From SIG603 sp964370775 (GTDB lineage Bacteria > Bacillota > Clostridia > Oscillospirales > Acutalibacteraceae), in NCBI GenBank assembly GCA_964370775.1, contig CAYJKT010000018.1, forward strand, positions 1-64,000: DNA of 64,000 nt, written 5' to 3'. A model generated the notes under the pieces. The model was not told the DNA's origin. It did no database searches and saw only the letters and a list, made by a program, of their open reading frames with translations. Below are positions 33,634 to 43,291 of the stretch, in pieces. Made by a program: the position numbers and the translations under genes. Position 1 is the first letter of the stretch; each line of letters begins with the position of its first letter.

Positions 33634-35584
33634 AAAACAGCGTAGTTTTGGGTGGTTTCATTGTGTCTGTAACATCATTTGCAAAAAAGCAAGAATAGTA
33701 TAATTCATATCTGTGATGTTTCAGTGTATCGTTAATTGTGTCATACAAATAGCTATTATTTACTATTAAATCTGCCACAAAATCAGAATATCTTGTCCCT
33801 TTTTGCTCCATAATTTCATCTTCTATATGGTCTAATGTCTTAACTTGTGCATAACTTCTGCCAATATTATCCGTTGCAGCGTCAATCGTATCTGCTATCG
33901 TAATTATATCTATAATCATCTTAACAGGCGAACTGGTATTGTCAAACTCAGCTGGGTAGCCAAATTTTCCGTCAAAACTTTTGTGATGACCCATAGCAAT
34001 GTCCATAAAACGTGAAAAAAGCTTAGGGTTTCTTGCAAAATGTTCATTTGCAGTGTCACTAAAATCAGCATATAAATCGTTAATCTCATCAACCTCAAGA
34101 GAAGATTTAATGAAATCTTCTGCTTTTTTTGAATGTTGCTTAATCATCTCAAACTCTTTGTCGTTAAGTCTTCTAACATAAAAAGATACTAAATGAGAAT
34201 AACTGATTTTCCCAATATCGTGAACCAGCCCTGATATCCAAGCAAAAAGCAATATCTCGCCAATGTACTTCTCTATATCTCTAGGTGTGTTAATACCAGG
34301 CAACCCTACAAGTTTTTCAGGGTAGTGTTTTGCAATATACTCAACTATTACAAAAGCAATTTTTGCCACCATAACAGAATGAACATAAGTAGGGGTATGT
34401 CTAAAAACAGTCATAGACAAAAGCATTTTAAGATAAGCGTAATCATCAAAAGCATAGTAACTGCCAAGTGCAAAGTTTGTTAGCAAGGTGCTAACATGGT
34501 TTTTTTCCAAATCATTTGGTATGTTCATAATGTAATTAAACACATTATTCTCAATTTTTTTAACATTAATTATTCTCTTTGAAATCGGACATTTATCTAT
34601 TGGAACGTCATTTACGTAATAAAGGTATAAAGCTGAAATATGCACTTTCTTATACATATTATCATAATTATATTCATCGTCAGATTTTGAATACATTTCA
34701 TATAAATAATCAGTAAGTTCTACTATATCTATCACTTTGTTGTGATACCTAGCTGTTTGCACATAGTACAGATACTTTATCTCAGCAGATGTATAATCAT
34801 GGCTTTTTGGGTACTGTTTTTCCAAAAAGTTATCATTTAAATATTCAGCTGACTCTAACAATCGCTTGATATGGAATTGTTTAACAACATGTTTATCCTT
34901 ACTCCTTAACAAAGTTAACACTGCTGCACACAAGTTTTCATGCATGTTTCTTAAATAAATATGTAGCGGAAAATCAGGGTCAACTACTTTTGCAGTGTCA
35001 GTCCAAAAAGATACAGCCCTGTCATACATCCTAAAAAGTTCATCAATCTGAATTTTTTCGACACTTAAATACGCATTACCATACGCTCTGCAAATTATGT
35101 TTTTAGAGCCACTATCAAGCTCTGCATATCTATCGCTAAAACTTATAACTTCCTCATAACATTCGTTCATATCAGGTTTAAATAAGGTGGTGTCAAGATA
35201 AAAAAGAGTTATACCTTTGTAAAACATATTGCGAATAAAAAACACATCATCAACACCTCGTGAATATCTCGTAAGGGCATGTCTTATGTTATAAGCAAGA
35301 CCTGTATCAACATTACTTTTATAGCTAGATAACTCACCTGCCAACTCCTCTAACTCTTCTGCCTGTGCCCTGCTCATATTTCTAGGATTATTTAACAATG
35401 GATTTATTTGCTTTTCGATAATCTCATTAGTCTCTGAAATTATCGCTCTTATTTCCAACCCACGCTCGCTCAAAACTTCTCTAACAGTCTCCTCAGTTAC
35501 ATCTGTAGTATCAGAAAACTGTTTTGTTGATAGTTCTACAAATAATCGCTCGTTTTCAATAAGTTTACAATAGATATCATTCAT
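33632..35584 (-). CDS. HD-GYP domain protein, probable cyclic-di-GMP phosphodiesterase
   Basis: A 650-residue soluble protein. Residues 1 to about 370 form a helical region I do not recognise. The C-terminal part is an HD-GYP domain with HDIGK (about 455), GHHKSFDGKFGYP (the HH-D-GYP box) and ADTIDAAT, so the metal-binding residues are present. Such domains hydrolyse cyclic dinucleotides. There is no membrane segment or clear sensor domain. It stands alone between the rnf operon and an AI-2E transporter gene, away from the signalling cluster at 50-60 kb. Confidence 0.82.
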   Translation of the reverse strand: MNDIYCKLIENERLFVELSTKQFSDTTDVTEETVREVLSERGLEIRAIISETNEIIEKQINPLLNNPRNMSRAQAEELEELAGELSSYKSNVDTGLAYNIRHALTRYSRGVDDVFFIRNMFYKGITLFYLDTTLFKPDMNECYEEVISFSDRYAELDSGSKNIICRAYGNAYLSVEKIQIDELFRMYDRAVSFWTDTAKVVDPDFPLHIYLRNMHENLCAAVLTLLRSKDKHVVKQFHIKRLLESAEYLNDNFLEKQYPKSHDYTSAEIKYLYYVQTARYHNKVIDIVELTDYLYEMYSKSDDEYNYDNMYKKVHISALYLYYVNDVPIDKCPISKRIINVKKIENNVFNYIMNIPNDLEKNHVSTLLTNFALGSYYAFDDYAYLKMLLSMTVFRHTPTYVHSVMVAKIAFVIVEYIAKHYPEKLVGLPGINTPRDIEKYIGEILLFAWISGLVHDIGKISYSHLVSFYVRRLNDKEFEMIKQHSKKAEDFIKSSLEVDEINDLYADFSDTANEHFARNPKLFSRFMDIAMGHHKSFDGKFGYPAEFDNTSSPVKMIIDIITIADTIDAATDNIGRSYAQVKTLDHIEDEIMEQKGTRYSDFVADLIVNNSYLYDTINDTLKHHRYELYYSCFFANDVTDTMKPPKTTLF

Positions 35585-35669
35585 AAATATTGCTCACTTT
35601 CATATAACTCTGCTTCACCATAATATCCAAACATAGCTTTGGTAGACTCTTATATATCAACTAATATTT

Positions 35670-36920
35670 CTATTCTTCATCCCCGTGATTAAGTTCGTTT
35701 TTTTCACTAAATTCTAACTTATCATAACTCTCTCTATCAATTGGTAGATTTTTTTTAGTTAAACGGTCATTAACAATTCGCCTTAACGCAGCGAAGATTA
35801 CTGCAAATGTAGGAACTCCAATAATCATACCTGCTATACCAAAAAATCCTCCAAACACTATGATAGAAAAAATAACCCAAAAACCCGACAATCCAGTATA
35901 ATCTCCTAATATTTTAGGCCCTAAAATGTTGCCATCAAACTGTTGTAACAATAGAATGAAAATTAAAAAATACAATAAATTAAGTGGCTCTGTTGGGGCT
36001 ACAACAAAAATTAATATTGCTGATGGTATAGCTCCTATAAAAGGTCCAAAAAACGGTATAACATTTGTAAAACCTATAAAAATACTCACCAAAACTGCAT
36101 AAGGAGTACCCATCAAAGATGTTCCAATTAAGCATAATAAACCTATGATTATAGAGTCAATTACCTTACCGAAAATAAAACCTGTAAAAGTTCTGTGCAC
36201 AAATTTAATATCTTTAATTAAGTGATTAGCTTTAGAAATTTTCAAGAAAGCATATAGCATTTTTTTCCCTTGTGCTATAAATACATCTTTATTTGCCAAT
36301 ATGTAAATAGAGATAATAAAACCTAAGATAAAATTCCAAAATGTAACTAACGTAGAAATAATGCTACCTGATACACTAACTATAAATTCACTAGTTCCAG
36401 GTAAAATAGTTGTGTCCAAAAAGTTTTGAATTTCACTTTCATATCGTGTTATCATTTCCTCAATCCAATTTTCTACTTCTGGGTATGATGACAACAATCC
36501 GTTTATGTAATTTATTGCATTTTGGGAATACACATCAAAGTTCCCTACTATTTCTTCCACACTTGGCGCAATTTGTGATATGAATATACTGATGAACATA
36601 GCGATTACAGCAACAAATACAATTGAAGTTGACGCTATTGATAAGCTTCTAACAAGCTTGCTTTTTTTCGTAGTATCTCTTTTTCTATTAGCTAATGTAT
36701 TTTCCCATTTTTTCTCGAAAAAATTCATTGTAGGATTCATAATATATGCTAATGCTAACCCATAAATAATTGGCATAAACACAGAAAAAACCTGTTGCAT
36801 AAATGATAAAAAGGTTTCACTTCTAAATAATATTAAGTATATAACAAGTATCACAACAATTGCGATACCTCCAATAAAAGCTATTGAAATATACTTATTT
36901 TTGTTTGGACTATTATTCAT
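35670..36920 (-). CDS. AI-2E family transporter
   Basis: A membrane protein of about 416 residues with around eight helices, full length for the PerM/TqsA family. Marks are the PIIYGLALAYIMNP loop near helix 2, an extended soluble loop (about 130-200), GFTNVIPFFGPFIGAIPSAIL and a conserved Q-x-x-x-G-N-I-L-G-P-K-I-L-G segment. The start is ATG 36920 (MNNSPNKNKYI) with AAAGGA nine bases upstream; an ATG at 36968 is less likely. Family members export AI-2 or act as ion antiporters; the substrate here is unknown. Confidence 0.85.
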   Translation of the reverse strand: MNNSPNKNKYISIAFIGGIAIVVILVIYLILFRSETFLSFMQQVFSVFMPIIYGLALAYIMNPTMNFFEKKWENTLANRKRDTTKKSKLVRSLSIASTSIVFVAVIAMFISIFISQIAPSVEEIVGNFDVYSQNAINYINGLLSSYPEVENWIEEMITRYESEIQNFLDTTILPGTSEFIVSVSGSIISTLVTFWNFILGFIISIYILANKDVFIAQGKKMLYAFLKISKANHLIKDIKFVHRTFTGFIFGKVIDSIIIGLLCLIGTSLMGTPYAVLVSIFIGFTNVIPFFGPFIGAIPSAILIFVVAPTEPLNLLYFLIFILLLQQFDGNILGPKILGDYTGLSGFWVIFSIIVFGGFFGIAGMIIGVPTFAVIFAALRRIVNDRLTKKNLPIDRESYDKLEFSEKNELNHGDEE

Positions 36921-37026
36921 AGCTATGATTCCTTTCTTATTTCTTCTGCTAACACCATTATCCATCAATTTAGTACATGCATAATTAGTTATTTTGACCG
37001 ATAAACAAAGATTTTACACTAAATAA

Positions 37027-37063
37027 ATTATATAACAATCCAACTGTAAAGTCAACAGTTGGA
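37027..37063 (-). promoter_or_regulatory. Promoter and dyad operator of the AI-2E transporter gene
   Basis: -35 TTGACT (37055-37050) and -10 TATAAT (37032-37027), 17 bp apart, on the minus strand. A perfect nine-base inverted repeat TCCAACTGT-N7-ACAGTTGGA (37039-37063) is centred on the -35 box and looks like a repressor site. Confidence 0.65.
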
Positions 37064-37103
37064 AATAGCAGTTATTAATATATTTTAAATTTTGATACAA
37101 AAT

Positions 37104-37129
37104 AGACGCCCACATTTCTGCGAACGCCT
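37104..37129 (-). terminator. Probable terminator of the ilv-leu operon
   Basis: Eleven paired bases including G-U pairs (minus strand AGGCGTTCGCA, loop GAAA, TGTGGGCGTCT) followed by ATTTTGT. It lies after leuB and the small ORF. Confidence 0.6.
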
Positions 37130-37133
37130 AATC

Positions 37134-37307
37134 TTAATATAAGTTAATTATTTCTAAGTTTTGTCTTTCTGCCATTCTAACTGTTTGATCTGTACCACTT
37201 CTAAAACTTACAGCCCAATATGATATTAATTTACTGGAATTACCCACCATATATTGATTTCTGTCTTTGTAGCAATCTTTATGATATCTGACTGTTAAAG
37301 TAATCAC
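37134..37307 (-). CDS. Possible small protein (57 aa) after leuB, unknown
   Basis: A GTG at 37307 opens a 57-codon frame between leuB and the operon terminator, on the same strand. The predicted product (VITLTVRYHKDCYKDRN... ending MAERQNLEIINLY) has a balanced, soluble-protein composition with paired Tyr/Arg/Lys residues, unlike the AT-rich noise around it. There is no good ribosome-binding site for the GTG; an ATG at codon 20 is the alternative and also lacks one. It may be a real small protein or the remnant of a larger gene. I do not recognise it. Confidence 0.35.
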   Translation of the reverse strand: MITLTVRYHKDCYKDRNQYMVGNSSKLISYWAVSFRSGTDQTVRMAERQNLEIINLY

Positions 37308-37330
37308 ATCTCAAGAATATACTATATTAA

Positions 37331-38395
37331 TTATAAGTTAGCGCAAATTTTGTCGCCCATTTCTGAACAAGAAATCACATTGCCACCAACTAAGTCAGCA
37401 GTTCTATATCCTTGCTCTAATGTAACATTAACTGCATTCTCTATCATTTCTGCAGCTTTTGGCTCGTTTAAAGAATATCTTAACATCATAGCTAGTGAAA
37501 GTATTGTAGCTATAGGATTAGCTTTGTTTTGACCAGCGATGTCAGGTGCTGAACCGTGGATAGGCTCGTATAGACCTAGAGTTCCGTCTCCCATAGAAGA
37601 TGACGGTAATATACCGATAGAACCTGTTATCATAGCAGCTTCGTCAGATAAAATATCGCCAAACATGTTGTTAGCAAGCACAACATCAAATTGAGCTGGA
37701 TTTTTAACAAGTTGCATTGCTGCGTTGTCAACAAGCATATCGCTTACAGTAACTTCTGGGTAATCTTTCGCTACTTCATGCACTGTCTCTCTCCAAATTC
37801 TAGAGCTTTCAAGCACATTAGCTTTATCTATACTGATTAGGTTTTTACCTCTTTGCATAGCCATGTTAAAGCCGATTTTAGCAATTCTCTCTACTTCAAA
37901 TTTGCTGTAGCAATCAGTGTCATAAGCTTCTGCGCCATATTTGCCCTCACGTCTGCCGCGCTCACCAAAATACACACCACCTGTTAGCTCTCTAACAACA
38001 GCAATGTCAATTCCAGCACTTGCAATGTCTTCTCTTAAAGGGCAAGCATCTTTTAGAGATTGAAAAAGCACAGCAGGTCTTATATTAGCATATAGGTTTA
38101 AAGCTTTTCTAATACCTAACAAACCTGTTTCTGGTCTTTTATCAGCTGGAAGTGTATCATATTTAGGGCCACCAACAGCACCTAAAATAACTGCATCACT
38201 TTTTAAGCAAACATCTATAGTCTCTTGTGGTAGTGGAGAACCTGTCTCATCATACGCACAGCCACCTATTAAAACATCAGTAAAATTGAACTCTAAATTC
38301 TCTTTTTTTGCAACAACATCAAGCACTTTTAATGCTTCGTTAACAACCTCAGGGCCAATTCCGTCCCCTCTCATAACCGCAATATTATAACTCAT
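37331..38395 (-). CDS. leuB: 3-isopropylmalate dehydrogenase
   Basis: A 354-residue NAD-dependent decarboxylating dehydrogenase. MRGDGIGPEVVNEALKVLD at the N-terminus, VRELTGGVYFGERG (substrate loop), NMFGDILSDEAAMITGSIGILPS and the NAD-binding GLYEPIHGSAPDIAGQNKANP are typical. It catalyses the third step of leucine synthesis. It is the last enzyme gene of the ilv-leu operon; its ATG shares a base with the leuD stop. Confidence 0.96.
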   Translation of the reverse strand: MSYNIAVMRGDGIGPEVVNEALKVLDVVAKKENLEFNFTDVLIGGCAYDETGSPLPQETIDVCLKSDAVILGAVGGPKYDTLPADKRPETGLLGIRKALNLYANIRPAVLFQSLKDACPLREDIASAGIDIAVVRELTGGVYFGERGRREGKYGAEAYDTDCYSKFEVERIAKIGFNMAMQRGKNLISIDKANVLESSRIWRETVHEVAKDYPEVTVSDMLVDNAAMQLVKNPAQFDVVLANNMFGDILSDEAAMITGSIGILPSSSMGDGTLGLYEPIHGSAPDIAGQNKANPIATILSLAMMLRYSLNEPKAAEMIENAVNVTLEQGYRTADLVGGNVISCSEMGDKICANL

Positions 38396-38877
38396 TATAG
38401 TACTCCTTTTTCTATAGCATTTAACAAACCACCACTATTGATGATATCTTGTATAGCTTTTGGGAACGGAGGAATAGCAAATTCTAAGCCTTTGTTCTCA
38501 ATTTTTAAAATACCTTTTTCTAAGTCGAAAGAAGCTTTGTCGCCCTCTTCAACTGCGTTTACAAAGTCTTCACACTCAACAATTGCAAGACCTATATTAA
38601 TTGAGTTTCTGTAAAAAATTCTAGCAAAGCTTTTTGCAACAACAATGCTAATTCCACTTGTTTTAATCGCAAGAGGTGCATGTTCTCTTGATGAACCACA
38701 GCCGAAGTTTTTGCCTCCAACCATGATGTCGCCCTCTTCTACTCTGTCAACAAATGTTTTGTCTAAATCTTCCATGCAGTGAGAAGCAAGCTCTTTTGCA
38801 TCTGTTGTGTTTAAATATCTTGCAGGAATAATAACGTCTGTATCTACATTATCACCATATTTTATTACTTTCATTTT
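38395..38877 (-). CDS. leuD: 3-isopropylmalate dehydratase small subunit
   Basis: A swivel-domain subunit of about 160 residues with GDNVDTDVIIPARYL near the N-terminus and GGKNFGCGSSREHAPLAIK. The start is taken as ATG 38877 (MKVIKYGDN), six bases after GGAG; an ATG three codons upstream overlaps that box. With LeuC it isomerises 2- to 3-isopropylmalate. Its length fits the short archaeal/Clostridial-type LeuD. Confidence 0.95.
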   Translation of the reverse strand, partial: KMKVIKYGDNVDTDVIIPARYLNTTDAKELASHCMEDLDKTFVDRVEEGDIMVGGKNFGCGSSREHAPLAIKTSGISIVVAKSFARIFYRNSINIGLAIVECEDFVNAVEEGDKASFDLEKGILKIENKGLEFAIPPFPKAIQDIINSGGLLNAIEKGVL

Positions 38878-38912
38878 ACGCTCCATTCAGCCAAATTGGC
38901 AAGTTAATTATA

Positions 38913-40166
38913 TTATTCTGTAGGTGCTACAAGTTTTCCTTCAATAGCACTTTGAGCCGCAACAAACGGGCTTGCTAAGTATACTTCTGATGTAGGGTGA
39001 CCCATTCTGCCAACAAAGTTTCTGTTTGTTGTTGCAACTGCTCTTTCACCAGCAGCCAATATACCCATGTGTCCTCCTAGGCATGGCCCACATGTTGGAG
39101 TTGACACAACAGCGCCTGCCTCGATAAATGCTCTTAAATAACCTAGCTCCATTGCTTCTAAATATATTTTTTGAGTAGCTGGAATAATAATACAACGCAC
39201 ATTTCTGTGAATTTTTTTGCCTTTAAGTATGTCATAAGCTGCTTTCATGTCTGAAAGTCTACCATTTGTGCAAGAACCTATGATAACTTGGTCGATTTTA
39301 ATGTCGCCAAAATCTTCTGGAGTTCTTGTATTCTCTGGTAAATGAGGGAAAGAAACTGTAGGTTTGATATCTGCTAAGTTAATGTCGATTGTTCTAACAT
39401 ACTCAGCATCTTCGTCTGCTTCAAACACTTTGTATTCAAGACCTTTTTCGTCCATATATGCTCTAGTTTGCTCGTCAACAATGAAAATACCATTTTTAGC
39501 GCCTGCTTCAATTGCCATATTAGCAATGCAAAATCTGTCGTCCATGCTTAGGTTTTTGATACCGTCGCCAACAAATTCCATACTTTGGTACAACGCACCG
39601 TCAACACCAATCATACCAATGATATGTAAGATAACATCTTTACCATTAACAAAAGGTGATGAAAACTCGCCTGTTACGTTAAATTTAATTGCCTCTGGCA
39701 CTTTAAACCAAGCTTTACCACTTGCCATACCAGCAGCCATGTCAGTAGAACCAACACCTGTTGAGAACGCACCTAATGCACCGTAAGTACATGTGTGTGA
39801 GTCAGCACCGATAATAACATCTCCAGCTTTTACCAAGCCTTTTTCAGGTAAAAGAGAATGTTCAATTCCCATGTCGCCTACATCATAGTAGTTAACAATA
39901 TCATATTTATCAGCAAAATCACGGCATGTTTTACATTGCTCTGCTGCTTTAATATCTTTGTTTGGAGTAAAATGATCCATTACTAAAGATATTTTGTTTT
40001 TGTCAAAAACTGTTTCTAATCCAGCTTTGTAAAACTCTTTGATTGCAACTGGAGAAGTAATATCGTTACCCAAAACCATAGATAGATTAGCCATGATTAA
40101 TTGACCAGCTTGTACTTCCTCTAACCCTGCTGCATGTGCAAGAATTTTTTGTGTCATTGTCATCAT
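38913..40166 (-). CDS. leuC: 3-isopropylmalate dehydratase large subunit
   Basis: A 417-residue aconitase-family protein with the [4Fe-4S] ligands in IIGSCTNGRLSDM (about residue 300) and TPTCGPCLGGH (about 355-365). DHFTPNKDIKA, GADSHTCTYGALGAFSTGVGSTD and RNFVGRMGHPTSEVYLASP are family motifs. It is the short homoaconitase-like LeuC that pairs with the 160-residue LeuD. It lies 16 bp after ilvA and 35 bp before leuD. Confidence 0.96.
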   Translation of the reverse strand: MMTMTQKILAHAAGLEEVQAGQLIMANLSMVLGNDITSPVAIKEFYKAGLETVFDKNKISLVMDHFTPNKDIKAAEQCKTCRDFADKYDIVNYYDVGDMGIEHSLLPEKGLVKAGDVIIGADSHTCTYGALGAFSTGVGSTDMAAGMASGKAWFKVPEAIKFNVTGEFSSPFVNGKDVILHIIGMIGVDGALYQSMEFVGDGIKNLSMDDRFCIANMAIEAGAKNGIFIVDEQTRAYMDEKGLEYKVFEADEDAEYVRTIDINLADIKPTVSFPHLPENTRTPEDFGDIKIDQVIIGSCTNGRLSDMKAAYDILKGKKIHRNVRCIIIPATQKIYLEAMELGYLRAFIEAGAVVSTPTCGPCLGGHMGILAAGERAVATTNRNFVGRMGHPTSEVYLASPFVAAQSAIEGKLVAPTE

Positions 40167-40182
40167 AAATTCGTTTCTCCCT

Positions 40183-41382
40183 TTATACTTGAACTAGGCT
40201 GTAACCAGCTTGCTTAAGTGTATTTTCAATTTCAACAAGATGCTCTTTGTTTTTTGTCTCTAAAGACACATGTAAGTAGCAACCTGTAATATCTGTATTT
40301 TCTCCACCAAAATTATGGCGTACTTTGGTAACATTAGCACCAAGTTTAGCAATAATTGTGCTTACCTCTTGTAATTGACCCGGTTTATCTACCATTTCAA
40401 TAATCAACTCGCTTGCTCTGCCAGTTGTTTGCAAGCCTCTGTTAATAACACGTGACAAAATATTTACGTCTATGTTACCACCAGAAACCAAAGCACAAAC
40501 TTTTTTACCATCTATCGGTAATTTGCCAAACATAACTGCAGCAACTGCAACTGCTCCAGCACCCTCTGCAACAAGTCTTTGTCTTTCCATTAGGCTTAAA
40601 ATTGCAGTAGCTGTCTCGTCATCAGAAACAGTAACTATATCGTCAACATACTGATTACATAAATCATACGTAATGCTACCTGGTTTTTTAACAGCAATTC
40701 CGTCTGCAAATGTTTTTACAGAGTCAAGAGCATCAATTTTTTCGTTCTTATACGAATTAAACATAGAACTTGCACCAGCAGCTTGAACACCATATACTTT
40801 ACAGTTAGGATTAAGCATTTTTGCAACAAAGGCAATACCGGAAATCAATCCGCCACCACCAATTGGTACAACGATAGCGTCGAAATCGTCCATTTGAGTT
40901 AAAATCTCTAAACCTACTGTTCCTTGGCCTGCAATAACGTCTTCGTCATCAAAAGGATGAACAAAAACAGAGCCTGTTTCCTCACAGAATTTAACAGCTG
41001 CGTTGTATGCATCATCATAAACTCCGTCAATAATTTTAACGTCTACCCCATATCTTTTTGTAGCTTCAATTTTAGAAATAGGAGCTACACTTGGGATAAA
41101 AATAGTAGTTTTAGTACCTGATTTTTGCGCTGCTAGTGCCACGCCTTGCGCATGGTTACCAGCAGAACACGCAACTATTCCTCTGCTTTTTTCTTCATCA
41201 GTTAGTGAAGATACTTTAAAGTACGCACCACGTACCTTAAATGAACCTGTAACCTGTAAGTTTTCTGCTTTTAAGTATAGATTGCAATTGTCTACAAGGT
41301 TGTAGCTTTCAATAAGCTCAGTTTTTCTAATTATCGGTTTTAATGCATGACTTGCTTGGTATATTCTATCCAGACTTAGCAT
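40183..41382 (-). CDS. ilvA: Threonine ammonia-lyase (threonine dehydratase)
   Basis: A 399-residue PLP enzyme. The PLP Lys is in GSFKVRGAYF (about residues 46-55), CSAGNHAQGVALAA binds the substrate carboxylate, and GGGGLISGIA binds the phosphate. The C-terminal 75 residues are a single ACT-like domain (ELIIEMVDKPGQLQEV). It makes 2-oxobutanoate for isoleucine. The size matches the 400-residue type with one ACT domain, but placement inside the ilv-leu operon argues for a biosynthetic role. ATG overlaps the ilvD stop. Confidence 0.93.
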   Translation of the reverse strand: MLSLDRIYQASHALKPIIRKTELIESYNLVDNCNLYLKAENLQVTGSFKVRGAYFKVSSLTDEEKSRGIVACSAGNHAQGVALAAQKSGTKTTIFIPSVAPISKIEATKRYGVDVKIIDGVYDDAYNAAVKFCEETGSVFVHPFDDEDVIAGQGTVGLEILTQMDDFDAIVVPIGGGGLISGIAFVAKMLNPNCKVYGVQAAGASSMFNSYKNEKIDALDSVKTFADGIAVKKPGSITYDLCNQYVDDIVTVSDDETATAILSLMERQRLVAEGAGAVAVAAVMFGKLPIDGKKVCALVSGGNIDVNILSRVINRGLQTTGRASELIIEMVDKPGQLQEVSTIIAKLGANVTKVRHNFGGENTDITGCYLHVSLETKNKEHLVEIENTLKQAGYSLVQV

Positions 41383-43007
41383 ACAATAGCCCCCTTATCG
41401 GCAGATGAAACATTTCTTGCGTATCTTTTTAGATAACCTGTTAGATTATCTTTTGTTTTTATAACTGTGTTTTTCTTTCTCTCTTCCATTTCTTCGTCAG
41501 AAACTAGAAGTTTGATAGAATAATTATTTATATCTATATGAATTTTATCGCCTTCTTGTACGTAAGCTATTGGGCCACCAGCAGCAGCCTCTGGGCTAAC
41601 GTGTCCAATTGCAGCTCCTCGAGTAGCACCAGAGAAACGTCCATCTGTGATTAAAGCTACGTCACTATCAAGTCCCATTCCCACAATTGCAGAAGTTGGA
41701 GAAAGCATTTCTCTCATACCTGGTCCACCAGCAGGGCCTTCGTAACGAATAACAACAACGTTGCCTTTTTTAATCTCGCCACCATATATAGCAGTAATCG
41801 CTTCTTCTTCGCTGTCATAAACCTTTGCAGTTCCTGTAAAGTTTAACATCTCTGATTTAACTGCACTTCTTTTAACTATTGAACCATTTGGTGCAATGTT
41901 TCCGAACAGCACAGCTAGTCCACCAGTCTCAGAATATTTTTGAATAACTTCATTGTTACGAACAGTTCTGTTAGCAATATTTTCTCCAACTGTTTTTCCA
42001 CTAACAGTAATGCAATCTAGGTTAAGCAAATCGCTTACCTCGTGCATAACTGCATACACTCCACCAGCTTCTTCTAAATCTTGCATGTGGTGATGTCCAG
42101 CTGGTGCTAAGTGGCAAAGGTTAGGTGTTTTAGAGCTAACTTCGTTAATCATCTCTAAGTTAAGTTCAACGCCAGCTTCGTGTGCAATAGCAAGTAAATG
42201 AAGTGCTGAGTTAGTTGAGCAACCTAATGCCATATCTGTAGTTAGCGCATTATAGAATGATTTTTCAGTCATGATGTCAGAAGGTCTGATGTTATTTTTG
42301 AAAAGTTCCATAACTTGCATACCAGCAGTTTTAGCAAGTCTCAGTCTGCCAGCATACGCTGCTGGAATAGAACCATTTCCAGATAAAGCCATACCTAAAG
42401 CTTCGCTCAAGCAGTTCATTGAGTTTGCTGTAAACATTCCTGAACATGAGCCACAACCAGGGCATGAAGTCTCTTCTATATCTAATAATTGCTCAGAGCT
42501 AATAAGCCCTGCTTTTATGCTACCTACTGCCTCAAAAACAGTGTTCAAGTCTCTGTTGTTCAAAGAAAGCATTGGGCCTCCTGAAACAAATATTGATGGT
42601 AAATTTAATCTTGCAGCTGCCATAAGCATACCAGGCACGATTTTATCGCAGTTTGGTATAAACACAAGTGCATCAAAACAATGACCTTTAACCATACATT
42701 CGATAGTGTCTGTGATTAACTCTCTTGAAGAAAGCGAAAATCTCATTCCTTCGTGTCCCATTGCTAGACCGTCACACACCCCGATAGTGTTGAACTCCAT
42801 TGGAGTACCACCAGCTAAAAGAACTCCGTCTTTAACTGCTCTTGCTATATCTTTAAGGTGAATATGCCCTGGAACTATTTCGTTAAACGAGTTAACAATA
42901 CCAATTAATGGTCTGTTAAGTTGCTCATCTGTATATCCCATTGATTTAAGTAATGCTCTTTTAGGTGCATTTGCTTCACCTTGTGTCATTTTTGTACTGT
43001 TTATCAT
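41376..43007 (-). CDS. ilvD: Dihydroxy-acid dehydratase
   Basis: A 543-residue Fe-S dehydratase of the IlvD/Edd family. Cluster cysteines are in GVCDG, FIPNCDKIVPGM and CPGCGSCSGMFTANSMNCL. MALGCSTNSALHL and DGRFSGATRGAAIGHVSPEAA are typical. It gives the 2-oxoacid precursors of valine and isoleucine. It lies 23 bp after ilvN. Ketol-acid reductoisomerase (ilvC) and 2-isopropylmalate synthase (leuA) are not in this operon and must lie elsewhere. Confidence 0.96.
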   Translation of the reverse strand: MINSTKMTQGEANAPKRALLKSMGYTDEQLNRPLIGIVNSFNEIVPGHIHLKDIARAVKDGVLLAGGTPMEFNTIGVCDGLAMGHEGMRFSLSSRELITDTIECMVKGHCFDALVFIPNCDKIVPGMLMAAARLNLPSIFVSGGPMLSLNNRDLNTVFEAVGSIKAGLISSEQLLDIEETSCPGCGSCSGMFTANSMNCLSEALGMALSGNGSIPAAYAGRLRLAKTAGMQVMELFKNNIRPSDIMTEKSFYNALTTDMALGCSTNSALHLLAIAHEAGVELNLEMINEVSSKTPNLCHLAPAGHHHMQDLEEAGGVYAVMHEVSDLLNLDCITVSGKTVGENIANRTVRNNEVIQKYSETGGLAVLFGNIAPNGSIVKRSAVKSEMLNFTGTAKVYDSEEEAITAIYGGEIKKGNVVVIRYEGPAGGPGMREMLSPTSAIVGMGLDSDVALITDGRFSGATRGAAIGHVSPEAAAGGPIAYVQEGDKIHIDINNYSIKLLVSDEEMEERKKNTVIKTKDNLTGYLKRYARNVSSADKGAIVC

Positions 43008-43030
43008 ATATACATTCCCCTAATTAAAAT

Positions 43031-43288
43031 TTAAACCTCTAAAGCTTGTGTTGCAACCATTAATGTAACTTCGTTAACATCATATAGTTTGCTTAATTGT
43101 CTTACCATTTGTTTTTGCAGTGAAACATCACCTTTAGAAACAATTATCATTCTTGAAAACTCTGTATTACCAATTTCATTTACATGTAAACTATCAATAT
43201 TACAGCCACGTCTTGTATAAAGACCTGTAATTCTGTTTAACACGCCATAGTGATTTTTAACTATTAATTCTATAGTAAATTTATTCAT
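43031..43288 (-). CDS. ilvN: Acetolactate synthase small (regulatory) subunit
   Basis: An 85-residue single ACT domain protein (TIELIVKNHYGVLNRITGLYTRRGCNIDSLHV), shorter than the usual 160-residue IlvH because it lacks the C-terminal domain. It should bind IlvB and give valine feedback inhibition. AAGGAAGGTGTAATC precedes the ATG. It lies three bases after ilvB. Confidence 0.9.
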   Translation of the reverse strand: MNKFTIELIVKNHYGVLNRITGLYTRRGCNIDSLHVNEIGNTEFSRMIIVSKGDVSLQKQMVRQLSKLYDVNEVTLMVATQALEV

Positions 43289-43291
43289 AGA

